The notes under the pieces: model-generated | The model's database searches: none | What the model was told of the DNA's origin: nothing | The model's input: only the letters and a program-made list of their open reading frames with translations | In this document: positions 49,110 to 57,579 of the stretch, piece by piece | How the letters are laid out: every line of letters starts with the position of its first letter | Position numbering within the stretch: the first letter of the stretch is position 1 | Translations under genes and position numbers: made by a program | NCBI RefSeq assembly: GCF_000717245.1 | Contig: NZ_JNYQ01000001.1 | Span: 1-64,000 of the forward strand | Length of the DNA: 64,000 nucleotides | Reading direction: 5' to 3' | Source: Kitasatospora papulosa | Lineage (GTDB): Bacteria > Actinomycetota > Actinomycetes > Streptomycetales > Streptomycetaceae

Positions 49110-50474
49110 TCAGCTCGTCCAGGCCTTGGCCGCGTCGGACTCCAGCTTCGCCTGGGTCCCCGCGATGTCCTTCGGGTTCTTCAGGAAGTCCTGGAGCGTC
49201 TTCCACTCACCCTTGCCGGGCGTCCCGCCGAACGACTGCGGGGCCTGGTCGGACATGTCGAACCGGACGTCGTCACCGGCGGCGATCAGCGCCTCGGCGA
49301 TCTTGCGCTGCACGTCGTTCGGGTAGGCGGCCGCGTCCAGAGCCTTGTTGGGCGAGATGAACCCGCCGGCCTCGGCCCAGATCTTCGCGGCGTCGGTCGA
49401 GGCGAGCCAGGTCAGCAGCGCCTGCGCGCCCTTGCCGTCCTTGAGCGCCACGGCCGCGTCGCCACCCGTCACCACGGGGGAGTCCGCGCCGACCGCGGGG
49501 AACGGGAACACCTTGGCGTCCGTACCGATCTTCGCCTCGGTCTGCGCGATGTTGACGGAGACGAAGTCACCCTCGAAGACCATCGCGCCCTTGGGCTGGT
49601 CGCCACCGGTGAACGTCTGGGTGACCGATACCGGGAACTCGGTCTGCAGCGCCCCGTCGGCGCCACCGGAGATCAGAGCCGGCTTGCCGAAGAGTTCGGC
49701 GAGCGTGGTCAGGGCGTCCTTGACGGACGGGTCCGTCCACTTGATCTCGTGCGCGGCCAGCTGGTCGTACTTCTCCGGTCCGGCCTGGGAGAGGTAGATG
49801 TTCTCGAACCAGTCGGTGAGGGTCCAGCCGTCCGCGCCGCCGACCGAGACCGGGGTGACGCCGGAGGCGGAGACCGTCTCGGCCGTGGCGATGAAGTCCT
49901 TCCAGGTCTTCGGCTCGCTCGCGCCCGCGTTCTCGAACGCCTTGGCGTTGTACCAGACCAGGGACTTGTTGGCGGCCTTGAAGTAGACGCCGTACTGGGT
50001 GCCGTCGACCGCGCCGAGGTCCTGCCAGACCTTCGCGTAGTTCTTGCTCAGCTGCGCCTTCGCCTCCGCGCCCACCGGCTTGGCCCACTTCTTGGCCACG
50101 GCCTGCTGGATCGCGCCCACCTGCGGGATCATCGCGACGTCCGGGGGCTGGCCGCCCGCGATCTTCGTACCGAGGAAGTTGACGATCGGGTCCTGCGCCG
50201 GGACGAAGGTGACCGTCGCGCCCGTCCTCGCCTCGAACTCGTCCAGGACCTTGGTGAAGTTGGCCTGCTCGGGCCCGGTCCACACCGCGGCGACCGAGAT
50301 CTTCTCGCCGTCGAGCTTCGGCAGAGTGACGCTCGGCTTGCTGCTCCCGCCCGTGGCGGCGCCGTCGCCGGTCTTGTCCTTGCTGCCGCCGTCGTCACCG
50401 CATCCGGTGAGGGCCAGCGCCCCGATCGCGGTGAACACCATTGCGGCCCTACGCATTCGAAGGGTTCTGCGCAT
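49110..50474 (-). CDS. Extracellular sugar-binding lipoprotein of ABC transporter
   Basis: A 454-residue family 1 extracellular solute-binding protein. The signal peptide ends in lipobox ALTGC, with the lipidated Cys near residue 25, followed by a Ser/Gly/Lys linker. The core has TWKDFIATAETV, WTLTDWFENIYL and GDFVSVNIAQTEAKIG. Sugar specificity cannot be read off. ATG at 50474 was chosen because MRRTLRMRRAAM begins a normal signal peptide; the frame is open 78 bases upstream. First gene of the operon; in Streptomyces such systems usually use the shared ATPase MsiK. Confidence 0.92.
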   Translation of the reverse strand: MRRTLRMRRAAMVFTAIGALALTGCGDDGGSKDKTGDGAATGGSSKPSVTLPKLDGEKISVAAVWTGPEQANFTKVLDEFEARTGATVTFVPAQDPIVNFLGTKIAGGQPPDVAMIPQVGAIQQAVAKKWAKPVGAEAKAQLSKNYAKVWQDLGAVDGTQYGVYFKAANKSLVWYNAKAFENAGASEPKTWKDFIATAETVSASGVTPVSVGGADGWTLTDWFENIYLSQAGPEKYDQLAAHEIKWTDPSVKDALTTLAELFGKPALISGGADGALQTEFPVSVTQTFTGGDQPKGAMVFEGDFVSVNIAQTEAKIGTDAKVFPFPAVGADSPVVTGGDAAVALKDGKGAQALLTWLASTDAAKIWAEAGGFISPNKALDAAAYPNDVQRKIAEALIAAGDDVRFDMSDQAPQSFGGTPGKGEWKTLQDFLKNPKDIAGTQAKLESDAAKAWTS

Positions 50475-50540
50475 CCCTGCCCCGTCTCTCCTGCGCGCGC
50501 ATGAGCGGTCCGACACCCACGGTGGGACCCCGCGGTGCCG

Positions 50541-50571
50541 TTCACGTCTCACATCGTGCGGTTCACATCGT
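50541..50571. promoter_or_regulatory. Direct repeats upstream of the sugar transporter operon
   Basis: TCACATCGT occurs at 50549-50557 and 50563-50571 (14-bp period), with a related TTCACGTC at 50541-50548. They lie 67-97 bp upstream of the start of the binding-protein gene and could be a regulator site. No LacI-, ROK- or DeoR-type gene is adjacent. The rest of the 50475-50740 gap shows nothing else I can support. Confidence 0.35.
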
Positions 50572-50740
50572 CCGTGCGCACAGTCCTATGCCCGCGACAC
50601 CGGGGCCGCAATACCGCCGGTCGCGCCAACTCCGGCATCGTGATCGGCTCGTGACGTCACGTCAGGAAGGGTTCGGGTGATGCCCAAGGCGGCAGCCGGC
50701 GACACCGGCCGCCCGGTGCCGCGCGCACCGTCACGGGCGC

Positions 50741-53700
50741 TCAGGGGATCAGCGGCGGGAGCGGCTCCGCGTTCACCGAACGGGCGGCCCTGTCCAGGGC
50801 GCTGGCCAGCAGGGCCAGGTCGGTGGGGCCGTTGCCCAGCTCGCGGACCGGCCGGCGGGCCGGCGGATCGCCCATCCGCTCCCACTCCAGCGGTACGACG
50901 GTGGGGCGGAGGGTCGCCGTGCGGGGGATGCGGCCGGTCACCCGGCCGCCCTGGAACGGTGTCACCCGGCCGTCCGGATGCCCCAACCGCCCACGCCCCG
51001 GGGCGGCCTCGTCCGGGGACGGGGGGACGACGGGCGGGTCGAGCACGATGCGCAGCCGCGCGCCCCGGGCCAGCTCCGTGTCCTCGGTGCGGTCCGGGCG
51101 GGCGGACGTGGCGACCAGATGGACGCCGAGACGCCCACCGTCCCTGGCCACCGCCTCCAGCACACGGACCACGGACCCGGCGGACGGGCGTCCGGGGCTG
51201 CCGAGCGCCGGGGCGACCAGGGCGTCGAAGTCGTCGGCCAGGACGACCAGCCGGGGAAGCGGCGAGGGCCCGGGGTCCGCCGGCCGCGCCGCGGTGGGTC
51301 TCAGCCGCAGGGTGCCGCTCGCGGGCGATTCGAGATCCCCGCGCTGTTCGGCGGCGCTCGCGGGGCGGCGTCCGCTGAGCGTCTGCGGCTCCTCGTACCG
51401 GGTGTGCCACTCGGTGAAGTCCAGGGTGCCGAGCAGCTCCGCCCGGCGTTTGAGCTCACCGCCCAGCGCCTGCGCGAACTCCCTCATGCGGACGGGGTCG
51501 GAGGCCACCAGGTGCGTGTAGGCGTGCGGCAGCTCCGTGCAGGGGCGCAGCCCCTCGCCGCGCTCCCCGTGCTCGCCGCCCGCCCCGTCGATGAGGAGTA
51601 TGCCGAGCCGGTCGGGCCGTGCGGCGGAGGCCAGGGAGGCGGCGACGGCGCGCAGCAGCTCCGTACGGCCGCTTCCCGCGGGGCCCTCGATCAGCAGATG
51701 GGGGCCCTCGTCGGCCAGGTCGACCGAGAGCGGCCCCCTGGGGCCGGCGCCCAGCACGATCACCGGGCGTCCCGCGCCGTCGGCGGGCGTTCCCGGGGGC
51801 ACGGTCTCCGCGGCCCCGCTGTCACGGCGCTGCGCGCCGATCCGGGGGGCGCCGCCGTCGGAGGGCGCGGCGGTCCAGGCGGAGCGGCCGGAGCCCGCGC
51901 TGGTCGGCCCGCTGCCCCGGAACGGGGTGCGGCCGGAGTCGGGGGACTCGCGCTGGGCGGCCACCCGGGGCCCGGTGCTCACGGTGCGGCCGGAGCCGGT
52001 GGTGTCCAGGTCCGCCGCGCCGGACGCGGCCGGGCGGACCGTCGCGCCCGGCTGCTCCTCGGCCGTGGATGCCCAACGGGCCATCAGGGAGGCCGGTGTG
52101 GCTCGGGCGAGGCCCAGCTCGTCCAGCAGACGGGCGGACGGGGGCAGGGCCGCCGCCGTGGGACGGCCGGGCAGCGCGGTCGAGCCCTCGTCGCGCAGCG
52201 GGGCGAGGGCACGCCCGAACCGCTCGGCCCAGGCGACCGACACGGCGTCCACCGCGGCAACGGTGCCGTGGCCCGCCGCCTGGCCGCCCGCCGTGCGCAG
52301 CAGCCGCAGCGCAGTCGCCACGTCGCCGCTGAGCATGGCGACCGCACCGCACTCCCGGAAGGCGATCGAGGCCCGGCACGCGGTGTCGTAGGTCGCGGCG
52401 ACCGGGGAGGTCGGGGAGGCGGCCGGGGTCTCGGCCAGGCAGATCAGGTGGATCCCGGAGGCCGCGCCGGCACCGGCCAGCCCGGCCGTCGTCTCGCGCA
52501 GGGCCGCGGAGCCGGGATCGCCGTCCACGATCACCACGGTGTAGGGCCCGGTGTGCCGGCGGGCCGCGTCGGCGACGGTGGACCGGTCGGCGCTCGCCCA
52601 GCCGGGCCCCAGCGGGCCCTCCTGCACGCGCCGCTCCAGTTCCGCGGCGCGGGCGGCGGCCTGCTCGCGGTCGTACGCGAGGAGCAGGCGGCAGTCTTGG
52701 CCGTGCATCGGGCGCAGATGGGGCAGCCAGCCGAGCCACGACCACTCGCGCCGCCGCTCCTCCAGGCTCCGGGACCGGTCCGTGCTGATCAGCACGATCT
52801 CCAGGTCGAACGGGGAGTGCAGGGCGGCGAGCTGCGCCACCGTCGAGCGGGCCAGCCCGGACAGCCGGGCCCGCGGGCCCGCGAGGCCGAGCGACCCGGC
52901 CTCCCGCAGCCCCACGGTGACCGGGACGGCGGGCAGATCGGCGCGCTCCGTCGTCCCCAGCCGGACGACCAGGGCCTCGGGGTGCGTGGTGCCGCGCTCC
53001 CACAGGCGGGGGCCGGGGCCGAGCGCCGTGAGGAGCACGGTCGCGGGATCCGGCCAGGTCCCCGCGGGCGCGGAGGAGGAGTGAGGTGGAGCGGAGGGGG
53101 CGTGCGTGGCCGAGGCGGGATCCTGTCCGGCAGCCGGCGGTTCACCGGGCATCGCCTCGTGCGCCGGGTCTCCCTTGCCGCCGGTGAGCCGCCGCGCCCA
53201 GGCGCCTATGCCCCGTCTGGGGGGCTCCGGGTCGGCCAGCGGCGCGCCGCGGCCGTGCGTGACCTGCGGGGAGGTGTGGCCCTGAGGGGTGTCGTGACCG
53301 GCCGGTTCGTCGTCGTAGGTCCGGTGCGTGGGGTGTGCGGCGGATGCGGTGCCGTATGCCTGGCCGTGTCCTCCCGTGCCGTGCGGACCCCCCGCGGCGG
53401 GCGCGCGCTCCGCCCCGGGGGCGGCCGCCTCGGCGAGAGCCACTCTGAGGTGGCCCTCGCCATCGGGTGTGGTCGTCAGCGTGGGCGTACGGGTGCCGGA
53501 CGTCAGCCGGAGCGTGGACTCCCCGAGCCGCAGCAGCGCGCCGGGGGCCAGTCGCACCGGACGGTCGTGCACGTCCGCGCCGTCCAGGGAGGTGCCGTTG
53601 GTGGACCCGAGGTCGGCGACGGACACCCGGCCGTCCTCCGAGACGGTCACGGCGCAGTGCAGCCGGGACACGTCCGGGTCGTCGAGCGGGACGTCCGCCT

Positions 53701-54079
53701 CGGCGGAGCGGCCGATGCGGATCTGTCCGCCGTGCAGCAGATGGACCCCGCCGGCGTCCGGTCCCGCGATCACGTGAAGCTGCGCGGGAACGGCGTCGTC
53801 GGCCGCCTCGTCGGCCCCGGGCACCTGGAGCGAGAGCACCGCGCCGTCGGTCAGGGGCGGCTCGCCGAGGGCGCAGCGCTGGGGGTCGAGCCGCTCGCGC
53901 CCGGCGTACAGCACGGTCGCGCCGCCGCCCTGCGAGCCCTCGGGGCCGCAGACCGCCGTGGCCAGGCCGGAGGCGACGGCGGCGAGGGCCGTGCCGGCCG
54001 GGGCGGTCACGAGCACGTCGCAGGCGCGCGCCGGGTTCTGGCCGCTGGGCGGCGCGAGGACGGTCAGCCGGATCTGCAT
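50741..54079 (-). CDS. FHA-domain / FtsK-SpoIIIE-type ATPase-like protein
   Basis: A 1112-residue protein. An N-terminal ubiquitin-like region (about 1-90) is followed by an FHA domain with IGRSAEADVPLDDPDVSRLH (122-141) and DLGSTNGTSLDG; FHA domains bind phosphothreonine. A long disordered Pro/His/Gly linker leads to two FtsK/EccC-like modules. The first lacks a clear Walker A. The second has GPAGSGRTELLRAV (near 798) and RLVVLADDFDALVAP as Walker B-like strand. The layout resembles the EssC/EccC ATPase of type VII secretion, but without transmembrane helices. It is divergent from two Ser/Thr kinase genes, whose products might phosphorylate its partners; that is inference. Confidence 0.85.
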   Translation of the reverse strand: MQIRLTVLAPPSGQNPARACDVLVTAPAGTALAAVASGLATAVCGPEGSQGGGATVLYAGRERLDPQRCALGEPPLTDGAVLSLQVPGADEAADDAVPAQLHVIAGPDAGGVHLLHGGQIRIGRSAEADVPLDDPDVSRLHCAVTVSEDGRVSVADLGSTNGTSLDGADVHDRPVRLAPGALLRLGESTLRLTSGTRTPTLTTTPDGEGHLRVALAEAAAPGAERAPAAGGPHGTGGHGQAYGTASAAHPTHRTYDDEPAGHDTPQGHTSPQVTHGRGAPLADPEPPRRGIGAWARRLTGGKGDPAHEAMPGEPPAAGQDPASATHAPSAPPHSSSAPAGTWPDPATVLLTALGPGPRLWERGTTHPEALVVRLGTTERADLPAVPVTVGLREAGSLGLAGPRARLSGLARSTVAQLAALHSPFDLEIVLISTDRSRSLEERRREWSWLGWLPHLRPMHGQDCRLLLAYDREQAAARAAELERRVQEGPLGPGWASADRSTVADAARRHTGPYTVVIVDGDPGSAALRETTAGLAGAGAASGIHLICLAETPAASPTSPVAATYDTACRASIAFRECGAVAMLSGDVATALRLLRTAGGQAAGHGTVAAVDAVSVAWAERFGRALAPLRDEGSTALPGRPTAAALPPSARLLDELGLARATPASLMARWASTAEEQPGATVRPAASGAADLDTTGSGRTVSTGPRVAAQRESPDSGRTPFRGSGPTSAGSGRSAWTAAPSDGGAPRIGAQRRDSGAAETVPPGTPADGAGRPVIVLGAGPRGPLSVDLADEGPHLLIEGPAGSGRTELLRAVAASLASAARPDRLGILLIDGAGGEHGERGEGLRPCTELPHAYTHLVASDPVRMREFAQALGGELKRRAELLGTLDFTEWHTRYEEPQTLSGRRPASAAEQRGDLESPASGTLRLRPTAARPADPGPSPLPRLVVLADDFDALVAPALGSPGRPSAGSVVRVLEAVARDGGRLGVHLVATSARPDRTEDTELARGARLRIVLDPPVVPPSPDEAAPGRGRLGHPDGRVTPFQGGRVTGRIPRTATLRPTVVPLEWERMGDPPARRPVRELGNGPTDLALLASALDRAARSVNAEPLPPLIP

Positions 54080-54500
54080 CGCCGTCAGCGGTCCCTTCTG
54101 CGCGGGGTGCCCGGCAGGGGAGAAGCCCTGTGATTCCCCCCACCCGGCACGGACGCGTCGTCCGGTTCAGGTCGTCACGGAACGTGAGGCTCCGTACCCC
54201 ACGGTTCTGTGCTGCAGGCATCCTCGCACCTGCCACTGACAACACGCCCGGGGGTGACCGCTTAGTGATCTTGAATCGCCGAGTGTGCGTGCAAAAGTGC
54301 CTGCTTGGTCCTGCCGGGGACGTGTTGCACACTCGTTCGGCAACCAACTCTTCCGAGTGTGCGTCTTCCCGCTGACACAGCGGCAACACGACCGGAGGGC
54401 GACCGGCCGTTGCCCCGTACGGCGGCATTAGAGTGGGCCGGAACACATCCGGGCGGGCCCGGGGGACCGCAAGCACAACGACCAGCAGGGAGCGCATGAC
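54080..54500. promoter_or_regulatory. 421-bp divergent intergenic region with three CGAGTGTGC copies
   Basis: This lies between the FHA/FtsK gene (minus) and pkaA (plus). CGAGTGTGC at 54280-54288 is repeated inverted as GCACACTCG at 54327-54335 and again direct at 54354-54362. The copies are 47 and 27 bp apart. This looks like a regulator binding array controlling one or both genes. A -10-like TAGAGT lies near 54430 before pkaA. No coding potential is evident. Confidence 0.5.
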
Positions 54501-56123
54501 GTGCGGCCGGTAGGCAGCAAGTACCTGCTCGAGGAGCCGCTCGGACGCGGCGCCACGGGCACCGTCTGGCGAGCCCGCCAGCGGGAGACCGCGGGCGCCG
54601 AGGCGGCCGTCGCCGGGCAGCCCGGCGAGACCGTTGCGATCAAGGTGCTCAAGGAGGAGCTCGCCAACGACGCGGATGTCGTCATGCGGTTCCTGCGTGA
54701 GCGCTCGGTGCTGCTGCGGCTCACCCACGCGAACATCGTGCGCACCCGCGACCTCGTCGTCGAGGGCGATCTCCTCGCCCTGGTGATGGACCTGGTCGAC
54801 GGCCCCGACCTGCACCGCTACCTCCGCGAGAACGGCCCGCTCACCCCGGTCGCCGCCGCGCTGCTCACCGCGCAGATCGCGGACGCGCTGGCCGCGAGCC
54901 ACGCGGACGGTGTCGTGCACCGCGACCTGAAGCCCGCCAACGTGCTGCTCGACGAGCGCGACGGCGAGATGCACCCGATGCTCACCGACTTCGGCATCGC
55001 GCGCCTCGCGGACTCCCCGGGCCTGACCCGGACCCATGAGTTCGTCGGCACGCCCGCCTATGTGGCGCCCGAGTCGGCCGAAGGCCGTCCGCAGACCTCC
55101 GCCGTGGACATCTACGGCGCCGGCATCCTGCTCTACGAACTGGTCACCGGCCGCCCGCCGTTCGCCGGGGGCACCGCGCTGGAGGTCCTGCACCGGCACC
55201 TCAGCGAGGAGCCCCGCCGCCCCGGCAACGTCCCCGAGCCGCTGTGGACGGTGATCGAACGCTGCCTGCGCAAGGACCCGGACCAGCGGCCCAGCGCCGT
55301 GAACCTCGCCCGCGCGCTGCGTACCGTCGGCGAGGGCGTCGGGGTGCACGCGAACTCGGCGCAGATCGCCGCCGCCGAGGGCGTGGGCGCCCTGCTCGCC
55401 CCCGACCCGGCGCCCGCCGCCGTCCCGGACACCCCCGGCGCCGCGGACGCGACCCAGGTGCTGCCGAGCAACGCCGGTTCGTACGACCCCGCCGCTCCGA
55501 CCAGCGTGATGCGGCAGACTCCCGGCGGAGGCGGCCAGGCCGATCCGACCGCGATGCTGCCGCCCGTACCGCCGCGCCCCGACGGCCCCCCGCGGCCCGA
55601 CGAGCCGCACCCCTGGCAGTCCCAGCTCCGGGCCGCCAGGGACCGCAACGAGCAGACGCAGGTCCAGTACCTCGATCCGAGCCAGGACCCGCTGCGCCGT
55701 CGCCCCCAGCGCCAGCAGCCGCCGCAGGCGCAGCAGCCGCCCCAGGCCCAGCAGCGCCGGCTGCCCCAGCGCGCCCAGCAGCAGCCCCAGCGCTACCAGC
55801 AGCCGCACCAGCCACAGCAGCAGCAGCGGCAGCAGTACGCGCCCCCGCAGCAGCCCGCGCCCCAGCCGCCCGCCCCGCGACAGCCGAGGCAGCGCAGCGC
55901 CAACCCGATGCGCATCCCCGGCCTCGGCTGCCTCAAGGGCTGCCTGTTCTCGGTGGTGCTGCTGGTCGTCGCCGCCTGGCTCATCTGGGAGCTCACGCCG
56001 CTTCAGGACTGGGTCGCCCAGGGGCAGAGCTTCTGGGACGCCATAGGGGACGGCATCGACAACGTCACCAAGTGGTTCGAGGACCTCGGCGGGAGCGACT
56101 CCGGCGGTACGCCCGGTCAGTAA
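54501..56123 (+). CDS. pkaA: Serine/threonine protein kinase PkaA
   Basis: A 540-residue PASTA-less Hanks kinase. The kinase domain spans about residues 7-275: LGRGATGTVW, ATP-binding Lys in VAIKVLKEEL, catalytic HRDLKPANVLL (near 140), DFGIAR, activation segment GTPAYVAPE. A Pro/Gln-rich disordered linker (about 340-465, with runs such as QQPPQAQQPPQAQQ) follows. One membrane helix is near 478-497 (FSVVLLVVAAWLIWEL), then a short extracytoplasmic tail. GTG start at 54501 with GGGAG upstream. Gene order (pkaA, pkaB, prfB) is that of S. coelicolor, where the kinases autophosphorylate. Targets are not evident. Confidence 0.93.
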   Translation: MRPVGSKYLLEEPLGRGATGTVWRARQRETAGAEAAVAGQPGETVAIKVLKEELANDADVVMRFLRERSVLLRLTHANIVRTRDLVVEGDLLALVMDLVDGPDLHRYLRENGPLTPVAAALLTAQIADALAASHADGVVHRDLKPANVLLDERDGEMHPMLTDFGIARLADSPGLTRTHEFVGTPAYVAPESAEGRPQTSAVDIYGAGILLYELVTGRPPFAGGTALEVLHRHLSEEPRRPGNVPEPLWTVIERCLRKDPDQRPSAVNLARALRTVGEGVGVHANSAQIAAAEGVGALLAPDPAPAAVPDTPGAADATQVLPSNAGSYDPAAPTSVMRQTPGGGGQADPTAMLPPVPPRPDGPPRPDEPHPWQSQLRAARDRNEQTQVQYLDPSQDPLRRRPQRQQPPQAQQPPQAQQRRLPQRAQQQPQRYQQPHQPQQQQRQQYAPPQQPAPQPPAPRQPRQRSANPMRIPGLGCLKGCLFSVVLLVVAAWLIWELTPLQDWVAQGQSFWDAIGDGIDNVTKWFEDLGGSDSGGTPGQ

Positions 56124-56148
56124 CAGCCCCCACCTCGTTTCTTTGTCG

Positions 56149-56179
56149 ACTTCTGCGGGCCCAATTCGCCCGCAGAAGT
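56149..56179 (+). terminator. Hairpin between pkaA and pkaB
   Basis: A perfect 12-bp stem (56149-56160 with 56168-56179), loop CCAATTC, 25 bases after the pkaA stop. There is no T run. It may attenuate read-through into pkaB. CTTTGTCGAC occurs just before it (56141-56150) and again at 56227-56236 before pkaB. Confidence 0.6.
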
Positions 56180-56270
56180 GAAGGTTGGCGCCATCCCGGG
56201 CACGCGACCCCCCGTTCGCCGCGTAACTTTGTCGACCGGGGGGTCAACGCCAGCCGCTGAGGGAGCAGTC

Positions 56271-57509
56271 TTGGCACGGAATATCGGCAGCCGGTACACC
56301 GCCCACCAGATCCTGGGGCGCGGCAGCGCCGGCACGGTGTGGCTCGGCGAAGGGCCCGAGGGCCCGGTCGCCATCAAGCTGCTCCGCGAGGACCTCGCGT
56401 CCGACCAGGAGCTCGTGGGCCGCTTCGTACAGGAACGCACCGCGCTGCTCGGGCTCAGCCATCCGCACGTCGTCGCCGTCCGCGACCTCGTCGTGGACGG
56501 CACCGACCTGGCGCTCGTGATGGACCTCGTGCGGGGCACCGACCTGCGTACCCGCCTGGACCGGGAGCGCCGCCTCGCGCCCGAGGCGGCCGCGGCGATC
56601 GTCGCCGACGTCGCGGACGGTCTGGCCGCCGCCCACCGCGCCGGGGTGGTCCACCGCGACGTCAAGCCGGAGAACATCCTGCTCGACATGGAGGGCCCGC
56701 TCGGCCCCGGCGGATCACACCCCGCGCTGCTCACCGACTTCGGCGTCGCCAAGCTCATCGACACCCCTCGCCGCACCAAGGCCACCAAGATCATCGGTAC
56801 GCCGGACTACCTGGCCCCCGAGATCGTCGAAGGTCTCCCGCCCCGCGCCGCCGTGGACATCTACGCCCTCGCGACCGTGTTCTACGAGCTCCTCGCCGGT
56901 TTCACCCCCTTCGGCGGCGGCCACCCCGGCGCCGTCCTGCGCCGTCATGTGACCGAGAGGGTCGTCCCGCTCCCGGGCATCCCCGAGGAACTCTGGCAGC
57001 TGCTGGTCCAGTGCCTGGCCAAGGCGCCGGCCTCCCGGCTGCGCGCCTCCGAGCTCGCGACCCGGCTGCGGGAACTGATCCCGCTCCTGTCCGGGATACC
57101 CCCGCTCGACGTCGACGAGCCGGACAACGAGGCCGAACCGCAGGCCTACGACGAGCAGCAGTACACCCCGGCGCGGGAGGAGCCCCGCCGCCGCGGAGCG
57201 GTCCCGCTGGTGCCCGGGTCCTCCCCGGACTCCAACCGCGACACGCACACGAGCATGCGTGTACCCGCCCCCGACGAACTCTCCGGCGGCCCCCTCGGCA
57301 CGGCCCGCGCCCCGCGCGCGCCCGGCAGGCCGCGCCCCGGCTCGGCCCGCAACAGGTCGGCGGCGGTCCGCAAGCGCAGGATCACCCTCGGTGCGGCGGC
57401 TGTCGCCCTGTGTGCCGCCATAGGGGTCGGCGGATGGTTCGCCACGAGCGGGGACGACCCCGGCTCGGCCCCCGAGGACACGCGGAACTCGGCCCCCACG
57501 GCCCCCTGA
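56271..57509 (+). CDS. pkaB: Serine/threonine protein kinase PkaB
   Basis: A 412-residue Hanks kinase. The kinase domain occupies about 8-265: LGRGSAGTVWLGEG, VAIKLLRED, HRDVKPENILL (near 128-138), TDFGVAKLI, IIGTPDYLAPEI. A charged and Pro-rich linker precedes a C-terminal membrane helix (about 377-396, LGAAAVALCAAIGVGGWFAT) and a short tail. I chose TTG at 56271 because GAGGGAGC stands 6 bases upstream and the conserved ARNIGSRYTAHQILGRG begins at once; an in-frame ATG at 56178 lies inside the hairpin and adds unconserved residues. It lies 70 bases before prfB. Confidence 0.9.
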   Translation: MARNIGSRYTAHQILGRGSAGTVWLGEGPEGPVAIKLLREDLASDQELVGRFVQERTALLGLSHPHVVAVRDLVVDGTDLALVMDLVRGTDLRTRLDRERRLAPEAAAAIVADVADGLAAAHRAGVVHRDVKPENILLDMEGPLGPGGSHPALLTDFGVAKLIDTPRRTKATKIIGTPDYLAPEIVEGLPPRAAVDIYALATVFYELLAGFTPFGGGHPGAVLRRHVTERVVPLPGIPEELWQLLVQCLAKAPASRLRASELATRLRELIPLLSGIPPLDVDEPDNEAEPQAYDEQQYTPAREEPRRRGAVPLVPGSSPDSNRDTHTSMRVPAPDELSGGPLGTARAPRAPGRPRPGSARNRSAAVRKRRITLGAAAVALCAAIGVGGWFATSGDDPGSAPEDTRNSAPTAP

Positions 57510-57579
57510 GAGGCGGGCCCGAGGGGTCGGGGATCCGGGGGAGGGACAGGTTCACCCGTCCAGCCGTTACGCTGGACCC

